A stretch of 56,978 bases of DNA, from positions 1 through 56,978 of the forward strand of contig JAWJLM010000026.1 of NCBI GenBank assembly GCA_040191315.1, given 5' to 3'. The notes under the pieces are model-generated. The model was not told where the DNA came from. It saw nothing but the letters and a program-made list of their open reading frames with translations, and did not search any database. This DNA comes from Bacillaceae bacterium S4-13-56. GTDB lineage: Bacteria; Bacillota; Bacilli; Bacillales; JAWJLM01. Below, one piece after another: positions 1-8,116 of this stretch. Numbering within the stretch: position 1 is the stretch's first letter; each line of letters opens with the position of its first letter. The position numbers were made by a program, and so were the translations under genes.

Positions 1-1
1 A

Positions 2-73
2 TTTCAACCTGGTCATATTGTTATTAAAGGTATTCCCGAAGACGAACAAGATTTATCCTCCTTGTTTGACTAG
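2..73 (+). CDS. 3' end of an unidentified gene entering from the left
   Basis: An open frame runs from the window edge to a TAG at 71-73 and ends in the residues GIPEDEQDLSSLFD. It could be the C-terminus of a real gene because the frame is open and acidic near the end, but only 23 codons are visible and there is no domain to recognise. An alternative is a chance open frame at the edge. Confidence 0.4.
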   Translation, partial: FQPGHIVIKGIPEDEQDLSSLFD

Positions 74-129
74 GAATTCATTTTCATGGTAGATGGTGGC
101 TCCGCGAAGCGAGCCATAACTTATCTGTT

Positions 130-162
130 AAAAAAAGACCACAGAACTAGTTGTCCGTGGTC
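130..162 (-). terminator. Intrinsic terminator of the DUF5667-type gene
   Basis: The inverted repeat GACCAC (137-142) / GTGGTC (157-162) is followed on the minus strand by a run of T (130-136 read in reverse). It lies about 50 bases past the stop codon of the minus-strand gene ending at 211. Confidence 0.75.
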
Positions 163-210
163 AAGTGGAAAGAGAATCTATGGTTAAACTCCAGGAAAAA
201 GGAGTTATTT

Positions 211-1239
211 TTAATCCTTATTTTTTCCCTTTGCTTTTCCTTTGGCTTTACTATTTTCTTTCCCTTTATTAGCGTTTTCAAAACCTTTGATTACGTCTTG
301 GGAAGGATTTTTTTGCATTCCTTTAAGTTCTTCAGGAGTAGGATCTAGGACACTTTCGTCTTCCTCAACATCTACTAATTCTTCTTCTGTATCTTCATCA
401 GTAGCTTGATCTCCTGAGGTGGTATCCTCCGCAGCTTCTTCACCTGTTGTGCTTTCTGCATCTGAAGTCGCATCTTCTGTTGATTCTGCTGACTCTTCAT
501 CATTCGGTTCTAGTATGGATTTAAGCTCTGCTTTTAAGTCATCGATATTTCCGTATTTTACTTCTAGTCTTTCTAAAGCTCTATCAATATTCCTTTTAAG
601 AGCAGCCTTAGCTTTTTCATTACCAACTTTATTCATGTTATGAGCTAGTGAAATAACGTTTTGACCAATCCGGTCTTTGATTTCGCCTTCTTCGGAATCT
701 TCAGCTTCATCATCGTTAGCTATAACATCATCCGTTTCCAGATCATCCTCAGCTACTACATCCTCATCAGAATTTGCGTCTTCAGATTCTTCTTCAGTAC
801 CGTCTTCCGTTTGTTCACCGTCTATATCATCTGATATTTTATCAGCATTAGCTAAAGCTACAAGTGCATCTTCAAATAAATTAGCAGCTTCATCTTCGTT
901 GCCTTCAGCTAATAACTCTTCAGCTTGAGCGATATGTTTTTCAGCAATCGCAATATAAAGTTCTGCTTTTTCTCCATCTTCATTTGAAAGTGCAAGTTTT
1001 ATATTGTTTGTCAATGCTTCAACAAATTGAAATAAATTGTCAAAGATGACATCCTCAGTAACAAGCACGAGCTCCTCCTGTGTACTCTCTGTTTCAGTAA
1101 TTACATCAGTATCCGTTGACCCATCAACAACAACATCTTGATTCTCATCCTCCTCTGCAAATGTTGCTAATGGTGCAGCAAACATGGATGCTGATAACAT
1201 TGTTGCTGAGAAAATATGAATAGTTTTTTTATTTTTCAT
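211..1239 (-). CDS. Secreted acidic protein with DUF5667-type helical domains
   Basis: A 342-residue exported protein. Residues 1-28 form a signal peptide ending in TFA-EE. Two alanine-rich helical stretches follow (about 55-130 and 185-245, the latter with conserved NVISLAHNMNKVG). They are separated by long Glu/Asp-rich linkers, and the last 20 residues are Lys/Gly-rich. The alternation of helical block and acidic linker resembles Bacillaceae proteins annotated with DUF5667; the molecular role is not known. The start is supported by AAAGGGGTG a few bases upstream. The gene stands alone between its terminator at 130-162 and a repeat at 1315. The Ser-rich open frames on the opposite strand are shadows of the acidic codons. 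Confidence 0.8.
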   Translation of the reverse strand: MKNKKTIHIFSATMLSASMFAAPLATFAEEDENQDVVVDGSTDTDVITETESTQEELVLVTEDVIFDNLFQFVEALTNNIKLALSNEDGEKAELYIAIAEKHIAQAEELLAEGNEDEAANLFEDALVALANADKISDDIDGEQTEDGTEEESEDANSDEDVVAEDDLETDDVIANDDEAEDSEEGEIKDRIGQNVISLAHNMNKVGNEKAKAALKRNIDRALERLEVKYGNIDDLKAELKSILEPNDEESAESTEDATSDAESTTGEEAAEDTTSGDQATDEDTEEELVDVEEDESVLDPTPEELKGMQKNPSQDVIKGFENANKGKENSKAKGKAKGKNKD

Positions 1240-1314
1240 TTTGTAAACACCCCTTTAAATTATATTCACTATAATGTACGAGTTCTGTCGCTGCTTTTTG
1301 GGGGTGGGTTTAAT

Positions 1315-1670
1315 AAGAAAAGCGCAAGCGCCCTTCGAAACAAGAAAATCACTTGTTTCTGCGAAGTAATTCTTAGAAGCATTTCTTGTGATCATCGACG
1401 TAAGGCGGTGAGGCCCACAGGATGTAGGTCACGTAAGCGTTGCCACACGATGTGGCGGTTTTAGCCTACGATCCTCCGAGGTAAAGGAAACACGGTTCAC
1501 GATGCGATTCAGTTCGGTGTTGCGACAAATGTTTTCGGTGGGCCGAGTAATCGTATGTCGCGTTTTTAACCGAACTTCCTTCATCGATGGAGACTTATCG
1601 ATGGAGAGGAGGGAACCGACTCTAGTCGATAGGGCGCTGGAGCTAGACAAATTTTATACTTTATCTTTTT
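1315..1670 (+). repeat. Dispersed mosaic intergenic repeat, full-length copy
   Basis: About 355 bp without a gene. It begins with AAAAGCGCAAGCGCCC plus a GAAACAAG...CTTGTTTC hairpin and ends with GGCGCTGGAGCTAGACAAAT. Inside are several small hairpins and the words CTTATCGATGGAG and GGAACCGACTCTAGTCGATAGG. Parts of the same sequence recur near 16098, 24056, 42245 and 43090. The end motifs match a class of short non-coding repeats common between Bacillaceae genes; I do not assign a formal name. Confidence 0.7.
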
Positions 1671-1673
1671 AAA

Positions 1674-1724
1674 AAAACTTGGCTTATCGCCGAGTCCTGC
1701 CTTAGATTCTTATGCTATCAACTA
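1674..1724. repeat. Short relative of the CTTGGCTTATCGC hairpin repeat
   Basis: The sequence AAACTTGGCTTATCGC followed by GAGTCCTGCC and TTATGCTATCAACTAG resembles the ends of the longer elements at 26201 and 27282, with the central hairpin missing. It may also form a weak hairpin (CTTGGC/GCCGAG). Confidence 0.45.
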
Positions 1725-1728
1725 GTAT

Positions 1729-1754
1729 AAAAAAACTCGCCATATGGACGAGTT
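1729..1754 (-). terminator. Terminator of the modABC operon
   Basis: AACTCG (1734-1739) pairs with CGAGTT (1749-1754), followed on the minus strand by seven T. It lies about 25 bases beyond the stop of the ATPase gene. Confidence 0.8.
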
Positions 1755-1779
1755 CATCATTGAAAAGGTAATATCACAG

Positions 1780-2430
1780 TCAGTTCAAGTCTTTCGAATC
1801 CACTATTATTCCTTGATGCATTTGCACTAAACGATCTCCCAAGATTTTTGCTTCCTCAACATTATGTGTAACCAAAATCATGGGAATATTCCAAGTTTCT
1901 TTCAGATGTAAAATTTGCTTATAGCATTGCATTTTAGTCTCAGGATCTAAAGCGGAAAAGGGTTCATCCATAAGAAGAGCGTTAGGCCGATTAGCTAATG
2001 CGCGAACAACAGCAACTCTCTGCTTTTCTCCTCCAGAAATTTCATGAGGGTACTGTTCTAAAAGATGTCCAATATCAAGAGTATTTACTAACAAATTAAT
2101 ATGCGGAAGTATCTCTGCCCTTTTGTTTTTCGGAACCCCATAAAATATATTTTTTTGAACAGACATATGTGGAAATAATGCATAGTCTTGAAAGACATAT
2201 CCAATATTCCTTTGTTGTGGAGGTAGATTTATTTCAGCTGTTTTAAATAGAATTTGATCTTGAAATTTAATTTCACCTTTTTTGGGAGTAAGAAGACCAG
2301 CTATACAATTTAACAGGCTTGTTTTTCCTGAACCCGATTTCCCTGTAATGACTAACAGTTCATTACGTATATTTAGTTGAATATTCAACTCAAAGTGATT
2401 GAGTGGGGTGAAAATATTTGCAGATAACAA
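1780..2430 (-). CDS. modC: Molybdate ABC transporter ATP-binding protein
   Basis: A 216-residue ABC ATPase that powers uptake through the neighbouring permease. Visible motifs are Walker A GKSGSGKT (about 30-37), the Q-loop VFQDYALF, the signature SGGEKQR, Walker B LLMDEP and the switch His in VTHN. It is short compared with typical ModC (about 350): the C-terminal TOBE molybdate-sensing domain is absent. It starts one base from the end of modB, so translation is probably coupled. Substrate assignment rests on the ModA/ModB neighbours; tungstate is a possible alternative. The molybdenum enzyme NarG elsewhere in the window gives this transporter a plausible client. Confidence 0.85.
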   Translation of the reverse strand: MLSANIFTPLNHFELNIQLNIRNELLVITGKSGSGKTSLLNCIAGLLTPKKGEIKFQDQILFKTAEINLPPQQRNIGYVFQDYALFPHMSVQKNIFYGVPKNKRAEILPHINLLVNTLDIGHLLEQYPHEISGGEKQRVAVVRALANRPNALLMDEPFSALDPETKMQCYKQILHLKETWNIPMILVTHNVEEAKILGDRLVQMHQGIIVDSKDLN

Positions 2431-2431
2431 G

Positions 2432-3121
2432 TCAGAAACCCCTTTTCTTCTTGGAAATGAAACGAACCGTTGGACTTTGGTTCCACTTATTTAGCCAATA
2501 AATTGTCGTCAATCCAATGAACACTATGATAAGAACCCAAATCCCTGCTTGTGCCGTATTGCCGGCTTCTGTTGCAAAATAAATGGCCATTGGCAATGTA
2601 TCGGTTTTTCCAGGGATATAGCCCGCAACCATTAACGTTGCACCAAATTCACCTAATCCTCTTGCAAAAGCTAACACTACTCCAGCTAACAATCCCGGCC
2701 ATGCCATAGGAAAGGAGATGGTCCAAAATACCTTCCATCGACTAGCTCCTAATGTGTAAGCTGCATTTTCAATATTTCTATCATATTTTAAAAATGCTGC
2801 CGCTGCACTTTGATACATTAAAGGAAAAGAAACCACTGTTGCTGCTAAAACTGCTGCATGCCAGGTAAACACAATTCTCCAATCAAAAACAGTTTCCAAC
2901 ATTATTCCAAGAGGACCATTTTTCCCAAACAAATATAATAGACCAAAGCCAATGACAGTTGGAGGAAGCACCATTGGAAGCATAAAAAGAGACTCCAAAA
3001 AAGTTTTTCCATTGAAGTTTCTTCTAGATATGAACCTCGCTAAAATAGTACCTATTATAAAAACAATGATCGTTGATAGTAGCGCTATTCGAATCGATAA
3101 AAAAAATGGGGTCATATCCAT
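2432..3121 (-). CDS. modB: Molybdate ABC transporter permease
   Basis: A 229-residue inner-membrane permease with five or six hydrophobic segments. The EAA-type loop that docks the ATPase is visible around residues 120-165 (AAYTLGASRWKVFWTISFP, then GLLAGVVLAFARGLGEFGAT), which is the pattern of ModB/CysT-type permeases. It sits between modA (6-base gap) and modC (1-base gap) in a three-gene minus-strand operon. The length is normal for ModB. Confidence 0.9.
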   Translation of the reverse strand: MDMTPFFLSIRIALLSTIIVFIIGTILARFISRRNFNGKTFLESLFMLPMVLPPTVIGFGLLYLFGKNGPLGIMLETVFDWRIVFTWHAAVLAATVVSFPLMYQSAAAAFLKYDRNIENAAYTLGASRWKVFWTISFPMAWPGLLAGVVLAFARGLGEFGATLMVAGYIPGKTDTLPMAIYFATEAGNTAQAGIWVLIIVFIGLTTIYWLNKWNQSPTVRFISKKKRGF

Positions 3122-3127
3122 GATTGA

Positions 3128-3889
3128 CTACTCCTTACTTACTTTGAATCCATACTTCTCCCAGATAGTGATGGCCTTGTCTGACGTAAGAAAAGATAAA
3201 AATTTTTCTGCCTCATTTTCATTTGGAGCTTCCTTAGCAATGCCAACTGGGTACACAATAGGTGTATGGCTTTCATCATCTATAATAGTAAAATTTAAAT
3301 CTTTAGAACTTGATAAAGCATCAGACAAATATACAATACCCGCCACAACATTTTCTGATTCTACATAAAGAAGTGCTTGTCTTACATTTTTACCATAAAC
3401 TGCCTTCTCCTTTACCCTTTCCCATAAACCATAGAATTCAAGAGATTCTTTGGCATATTTCCCAGCAGGGACACTTGCTGGGTCTCCCATTGAGAACCTT
3501 TCAAATTCAAAATTCGTAAGATCATCTAATAAAATTTCCTGTTCATTAATGGTTGCAAGGACTAACTGATTTGTTACCACCGTTTGTACAGTAGTTTCAT
3601 CAACAAGTTGGTCTTGAATAGCTTCATTCATCCAATGTTCATCAGCAGATAGAAAAAGATCTACCGTTGCACCTTGTCCTATTTGTTGAACCAAGGTCCC
3701 CGATGAAGCAAATGATTGTATGATTTCTACCTTCGCATTGTCCCTTTCATATTCTTCTTTTAATTCCTGCAAAGGATTTGTTAAACTTGATGCAGCCGCT
3801 ATATGTAATTCTATTGATCCAGTTTCTCTCTCTGAGATGCAAGATGTGAGTAATAATAAAACTAAAGTTAAAAATATAATTTTTTTCAT
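3128..3889 (-). CDS. modA: Molybdate-binding lipoprotein
   Basis: A 253-residue extracellular solute-binding lipoprotein and first gene of the operon. The N-terminus is a lipoprotein signal with lipobox LTSC (Cys about 17). The mature part has ModA signatures: HIAAASSLTNPLQEL near the start, VDLFLSADEHWM, and the C-terminal VYPVGIAKEAPN...FLSFLTSDKA. A TATAGT -10-like box lies about 35 bases upstream of the start and GGAGGC precedes the ATG. Molybdate is the likely ligand by family; tungstate cannot be excluded. Confidence 0.9.
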   Translation of the reverse strand: MKKIIFLTLVLLLLTSCISERETGSIELHIAAASSLTNPLQELKEEYERDNAKVEIIQSFASSGTLVQQIGQGATVDLFLSADEHWMNEAIQDQLVDETTVQTVVTNQLVLATINEQEILLDDLTNFEFERFSMGDPASVPAGKYAKESLEFYGLWERVKEKAVYGKNVRQALLYVESENVVAGIVYLSDALSSSKDLNFTIIDDESHTPIVYPVGIAKEAPNENEAEKFLSFLTSDKAITIWEKYGFKVSKE

Positions 3890-4026
3890 TAGAAGCCTCC
3901 ACGATGCGATACTATTTGTACTATACCATAAGTAATCTTCTAAAAAAGATGTGTGAAAAACATTTTACCTGTTTGTCATAATTTTTTTTAGGGAACCTGT
4001 ATATCATCGAATCTTTTACCATTAAC

Positions 4027-4090
4027 AAACCTAATGCAGATAAGGAGCTGTTATACATTTTGTCTGCAAAGATACAATAAGGTTAGGTTT
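4027..4090 (+). promoter_or_regulatory. Structured 5' leader of the CDF transporter gene
   Basis: Two nested perfect stems sit between modA and the CDF gene. AAACCTAA (4027-4034) pairs with TTAGGTTT (4083-4090), and TGCAGA (4035-4040) with TCTGCA (4063-4068). The outer stem ends 6 bases before the ribosome-binding site. It does not show the conserved bases I know for the NiCo or yybP-ykoY riboswitches and has no U-tract. It may be an RNA leader or a protein operator. Confidence 0.45.
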
Positions 4091-4109
4091 AAAAATGGAG
4101 GTTCAATCA

Positions 4110-4988
4110 ATGGAAGATTATTCAAACCTTAAGCGAAGCGAAAAAGGAGCTTGGGTAAGCATAGGGGCATATATTTTTCTATCTTTCATAAAAATTTCTG
4201 TTGCTTTTATAGGGAATTCAGAGGCTCTTAAAGCAGATGGACTTAATAATACGACCGATATCATTGCTTCCATAGCTGTATTAATTGGGTTGCGGATTTC
4301 TCGTAAACCACCCGATCAAAATCATCATTATGGTCATATGAGAGCCGAAACAATCTCTTCCTTAGTTGCTGCTTTTATCATGATCACTGTAGGACTCCAA
4401 GTTATATGGGATACGTTACAATCGATTTTTTCTGGACAAGGAGAGCAGCCGTCCATGATCACTGCATGGACAGCTTTATTTTCTGCATTTGCCATGTTTG
4501 GTGTCTATTTTTTTAACTTAAATCTATCTAAAAAGGTGAAAAGTCACTCTTTAAAAGCCGTTGCGCAAGATAATCGTTCAGATGCTCTTGTAAGTATCGG
4601 GGCTTTCGTCGGGATTATTGGTGCTCAATTTGGAGCATTCTGGTTAGACCCAGCTGCGGGCCTGATCGTAGGAATCATTATTTCCAAAACAGCATGGGAC
4701 ATATTTTCCGATGCTACTCATATGCTCACCGATGGTTTTGATATCGATCAACTTTTGGCTATCAAAAATGAAATTAGTAAAGATAAAGGTGTTATGATGG
4801 TTGGTGATTGTAAGGCAAGAGTGCATGGAAATCATGTACTTTTAGAGGCAACTATACATGTTGATCCATCTTTAAGTGTTCAAGAAAGCCATGAGATAGC
4901 AGATCGAATTGAATTACACCTCAAGAAAGAATATGAGATTCACCATTCACATATTCATATTGAACCTTACTCAAAAACAACCACGTGA
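4110..4988 (+). CDS. Cation diffusion facilitator family metal exporter
   Basis: A 292-residue membrane protein of the CDF family, which exports divalent metals such as Zn, Mn, Co or Fe by proton antiport. Metal-site patterns are visible in the membrane part (KADGLNNTTD about residue 48 and DNRSDALVS about 158) and a His-rich cytoplasmic domain ends in HHSHIHIEP. An ATG at 4095 is also in frame, but GGAGG at 4097-4101 lies on top of it and is correctly spaced (8 bases) from the ATG at 4110, so I use 4110. Metal specificity cannot be read from the sequence. Confidence 0.88.
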   Translation: MEDYSNLKRSEKGAWVSIGAYIFLSFIKISVAFIGNSEALKADGLNNTTDIIASIAVLIGLRISRKPPDQNHHYGHMRAETISSLVAAFIMITVGLQVIWDTLQSIFSGQGEQPSMITAWTALFSAFAMFGVYFFNLNLSKKVKSHSLKAVAQDNRSDALVSIGAFVGIIGAQFGAFWLDPAAGLIVGIIISKTAWDIFSDATHMLTDGFDIDQLLAIKNEISKDKGVMMVGDCKARVHGNHVLLEATIHVDPSLSVQESHEIADRIELHLKKEYEIHHSHIHIEPYSKTTT

Positions 4989-5012
4989 CATCTCCATCAC
5001 GTGGTTGTTTTA
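4975..5012. terminator. Bidirectional terminator between CDF gene and azlD
   Basis: A perfect 14-bp inverted repeat, AAACAACCACGTGA (4975-4988) and TCACGTGGTTGTTT (4997-5010), overlaps the CDF stop codon. A T-run follows on the plus strand and A-richness precedes it, so it can serve both convergent genes. Confidence 0.85.
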
Positions 5013-5013
5013 A

Positions 5014-5310
5014 TTATAGAACTTGCATAAGAAAAACGACTCCGATTGCGCCAAGTACAACCAAAATAACGTTTTTTACATAAAAAGCTATTACAACAGC
5101 AACTAATCCACCAATAACGCCGATATAAGGTTTATCTGGTGATACCTCAAGGATTCCAGGAAATATCAAAGCTCCCAAAGCAGCGTAGGGGATCGATATT
5201 AACCACTTATCAGCCCACTCAGGAATTCTTAATTTTTCCATAATAAAGGCCGGCAACAGTCGAGGAAGGAAAGTCACAACAGCCATTCCGATAATTATAG
5301 CGTAGATCAT
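5014..5310 (-). CDS. azlD: AzlD family branched-chain amino acid export subunit
   Basis: A 98-residue protein with three to four hydrophobic segments and the AzlD start MIYAIIIGMAVVTFLPRLLP. AzlD is the small partner of AzlC; together they export branched-chain amino acids or analogues. The start codon overlaps the azlC stop (TAATG), indicating coupled translation. The length is typical. Confidence 0.88.
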   Translation of the reverse strand: MIYAIIIGMAVVTFLPRLLPAFIMEKLRIPEWADKWLISIPYAALGALIFPGILEVSPDKPYIGVIGGLVAVVIAFYVKNVILVVLGAIGVVFLMQVL

Positions 5311-6068
5311 TAACCTTCACTCTCCTTTTCCTTCGGTGCATCTAAAATAAACACCCCTGAAAATCCTCCTAAAATGGTCGCTATAACGATGGACCACCCA
5401 TCTGATAATCCAACGAACTCCGTTAACATATAATTAATTACAATACTAATAGCGGCAATAATTCCGACTTTATATTCTTTTTTGATGGAAGGTACTAATA
5501 ATCCAATAAACATCGCATATAAAGCAATCATCATGCTATTACTTAACACTGGGGGAATGACATCGCCCAAGACCCCACCTACAAGCGATCCTGTTACCCA
5601 TGATGAATAAGCAATTAACATTAATCCAGCATAAAACCATGCCCCATTTTTTTGATGGGCTTCCTTTGGAAATAAAGAAGACATAGCAAAAGTCTCATCG
5701 GTAATTCCGAAGGACAAAATCCCTTTCCACCTAAGAGGTAAGGGCTTGAAACGATTCATAAGAGAGAGGCTCATCACAAAATGCCTAAAGTTTAAGACAA
5801 AGGTAGCTAAAATAATTTCAATTGAGCCTATACCGTCCATGATCATTTTTACGCCCATAAATTGGCTTGCTCCAGCAAAAACCATAATACTCATTAGAAC
5901 AATTTCTAGCACGGTAAGCCCGCTTTGTTGGCCAAGAACCCCATATGCAATAGCAATTGGGGTATAGCCAAGAAAAATGGGCATTCCTGCGGATACTCCC
6001 CTTTTAAACATTGTTTTACGAGTATGTATTTCTTGTTTTTCTCCCCAAACTTTACTAACACTATCCAC
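5310..6068 (-). CDS. azlC: AzlC family branched-chain amino acid exporter
   Basis: A 252-residue polytopic membrane protein. The AzlC core is visible: GVSAGMPIFLGYTPIAIAYGVL near residue 25 and the FVLNFRHFVMSLSL segment near 90, followed by FGITDETFA. The start is GTG with GGCGGAG upstream. It is the first gene of a two-gene operon with azlD. Substrate assignment is by family only. Confidence 0.88.
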   Translation of the reverse strand: MDSVSKVWGEKQEIHTRKTMFKRGVSAGMPIFLGYTPIAIAYGVLGQQSGLTVLEIVLMSIMVFAGASQFMGVKMIMDGIGSIEIILATFVLNFRHFVMSLSLMNRFKPLPLRWKGILSFGITDETFAMSSLFPKEAHQKNGAWFYAGLMLIAYSSWVTGSLVGGVLGDVIPPVLSNSMMIALYAMFIGLLVPSIKKEYKVGIIAAISIVINYMLTEFVGLSDGWSIVIATILGGFSGVFILDAPKEKESEG

Positions 6069-6267
6069 TTGGTCTCCGCCCTTTATGTATATTTCACTTT
6101 TATATGGTAAGTATCACCATATTATAGCGAATTGTTCGTAGTTATTCACCTATTTTTACTTGGTAGTTAAATTAAAATTTCGAAGTGTTTTTCCTATTCC
6201 CCCTTACGTAAAAAATGGTAAAGTGAAGGAGGATAATTTATTTTCAGAAAGAGGATGAATGGAATAA

Positions 6268-6768
6268 ATGGAAATTAAACAACTCTTCTCAGCAGATGCA
6301 AAGGCCTATTGGGAACTACGGATTGAAGCATTAAAAGAAAATCCCGAGTCATTTGTGACTGTTTATGATGAAGCATTAGAAACAAAGGGTCCCCTCCAAA
6401 AGTATCAAGAAGAGCTTAGTTCAGACCTTGAAATTACATATGGTGCATTCGAAAAAGAGGAATTAATCGGATCTATCACCCTTAGATTAGAGTCCCCACG
6501 GAAGTTAAAGCATAAAGGACATATTTTAAATATGTATGTCACCCCTGAGTTCCGAAAAAAAGGGGTAGGTAAGGAACTTATGGATAAGATAGTAGAGGTT
6601 GCAAAGTCTTATAAAATTGAACAACTACAACTCACCGTTGTTTCTACGATAAAAGCCGCAACCACCTTCTACTCTAAATATGGATTTGAAACATATGGGG
6701 TTGAGATGAAGGGATTAAAGTTGGATCATACGTATTGGGACCAAAATTTAATGGTGTTGTTTTTATAA
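6268..6768 (+). CDS. GNAT family N-acetyltransferase
   Basis: A 166-residue single-domain acetyltransferase. The acetyl-CoA binding motif A is visible as VTPEFRKKGVGKELMD (about residues 91-106), preceded by the strand HILNMYV and followed by LQLTVVSTIKAATTFYSKYGFE. The substrate cannot be predicted; small amines, amino acids or ribosomal protein N-termini are all possible for this family. It stands alone on the plus strand with its own terminator. The GAGG upstream is rather far (13 bases) from the ATG, so translation may be weak. Confidence 0.85.
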   Translation: MEIKQLFSADAKAYWELRIEALKENPESFVTVYDEALETKGPLQKYQEELSSDLEITYGAFEKEELIGSITLRLESPRKLKHKGHILNMYVTPEFRKKGVGKELMDKIVEVAKSYKIEQLQLTVVSTIKAATTFYSKYGFETYGVEMKGLKLDHTYWDQNLMVLFL

Positions 6769-6773
6769 AATTT

Positions 6774-6814
6774 GGGTCGAAGTCTAGGGTTTAAGTGACT
6801 TCGACCCATTTTCT
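6774..6814 (+). terminator. Terminator after the GNAT gene
   Basis: GGGTCGAAGTC (6774-6784) pairs with GACTTCGACCC (6797-6807), followed by ATTTTCTC. Confidence 0.8.
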
Positions 6815-6858
6815 CTGTTATTCCTCTTTTTTACGTCGACTCGGGTAAACTTAGTCCC

Positions 6859-7569
6859 TCATCTCCGTGTCTGACACGTATCAATAAATGCGTTATATAT
6901 ATTTATAGATACTTGATCTCCGCTCATTGCCATGTTCTCAGGATGCCATTGAAGCCCTAACACAAAAGAATGACCTGCACTTTCAATGGCTTCAATAACA
7001 GAGTCGCTTGCTCTGCCACATACCTGCATAGGACTTACTACTTTTCGGTTGGCTTGGTGATGTCTACTATTTACTTTTATTTTATTATTTTTTGCCAAAG
7101 AGTAGAGAAGTGTGTTGGATTCCACATATACATAGTGTGAAGCATGGTCTTTAGGAGCTTTTTGGTTATGTTGCAGCAAATCACCATTTATTTGATCATA
7201 AATGTCTTGATACATGTCCCCACCCATGGCTATGTTAAGAATCTGACAGCCTCTACATACGGCTAAGATCGGTTTATTCATCTGTAACAAGGCCTTTATT
7301 AATTCCACTTCAAACTGATCTCTAGTAGGAGTTATGATCCCCAGATTTGGATGTGGTTCTTCCCCAAACAAAGTTGGATCAATATCATACCCTCCTGTAA
7401 GATAAAGTCCATCTATACTTTTAGCAATTTGATACACATCACTCTTCTCGTATTCACTTGTTATAACAAAAGGTATACCACCATTATTTATAATCGAGCA
7501 TAAATTATCTCGGCTAATGGATTCTTTTGAATCCTCCACCGAAGCTGTTACCCCAATAATCGGTTTCAA
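6859..7569 (-). CDS. Gamma-glutamyl-gamma-aminobutyrate hydrolase family protein (PuuD-like)
   Basis: A 236-residue class-I glutamine-amidotransferase-like hydrolase of the peptidase C26 family. The nucleophile elbow is ILAVCRGCQ, and the catalytic His-Glu pair is in GLQWHPE near the C-terminus; GGYDIDPTLFGE is the usual oxyanion-side loop. Such enzymes cleave gamma-glutamyl bonds (e.g. gamma-Glu-GABA). I place the start at the TTG at 7569 because GGAGG (7578-7582) is 8 bases upstream and family members begin at this KPIIGVT segment; an in-frame start 25 codons further upstream has no such site. No putrescine-pathway partners are nearby. Confidence 0.82.
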   Translation of the reverse strand: MKPIIGVTASVEDSKESISRDNLCSIINNGGIPFVITSEYEKSDVYQIAKSIDGLYLTGGYDIDPTLFGEEPHPNLGIITPTRDQFEVELIKALLQMNKPILAVCRGCQILNIAMGGDMYQDIYDQINGDLLQHNQKAPKDHASHYVYVESNTLLYSLAKNNKIKVNSRHHQANRKVVSPMQVCGRASDSVIEAIESAGHSFVLGLQWHPENMAMSGDQVSINIYNAFIDTCQTRR

Positions 7570-7682
7570 GGAAGCAACCTCCTTCAAAATTTTATGATCT
7601 ACGTATATATGTATGTTCAAATGGGATCGGATATGTGAGCCCATCGATTGCTTATTATACCTTTTGAAGTGAGTGGTGTGAG

Positions 7683-8054
7683 TTCACTTAAATAGCCATT
7701 TATTTGCGGATGGGTGGCACTTATATAATTATATGGATTGGACGGGCGGCACTTAATTAGTCATTTCAGCACTCAACCAACAGAAGTTTCACCTAACCTT
7801 CTAAATCGGAAAAAAGCGTCACCTAAAACTTTGAAACTGTCACATAGGAATGGAGCGTATGGCTCTCAAACAAAGATAGTAGCACCCAAACCAAGGGTAT
7901 AGCACGCAAGTTATAAAACCGGCACTATGCACCAAAAAATCGTCACTTAAAACCGGCCATTTAGCACATAGAACTTTGAAATTATCACTAAACGCTTATT
8001 ATCGTTTCCCAAAGGCTTTTTATAGCACCTAAATGGATCAAATAGCACTCAAGT
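7683..8054. repeat. Intergenic patch of degenerate CAC-containing words
   Basis: The stretch between 7645 and 8116 has no gene. It holds about 16 copies of a short word of the form (A/G/T)(G/T)CAC(C/T)(C/T)AA, spaced mostly 20-35 bases, e.g. at 7717, 7748, 7769, 7788, 7819, 7881, 7943, 8025 and 8045. The DNA between the words is not conserved. Origin and function are unknown. Confidence 0.5.
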
Positions 8055-8116
8055 TAACCAAACACGGGAAGTTTTGATTTATTTGTTTTGAAAAGCAGTT
8101 AGGCTCGCTTGTTCCC

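Noticed and set aside
419-928. Two Ser-rich plus-strand proteins inside the DUF5667-type gene
   Set aside because: They are the reverse complement of Glu/Asp-rich codons of a gene with a signal peptide and a good ribosome-binding site, so they are shadows.
1429-1650. Minus-strand 73-codon protein
   Set aside because: It lies inside a dispersed non-coding repeat and has no ribosome-binding site or recognisable domain.
4020-4100. NiCo or yybP-ykoY riboswitch upstream of the CDF gene
   Set aside because: Stems exist, but the conserved loop bases I know for these classes are not present.
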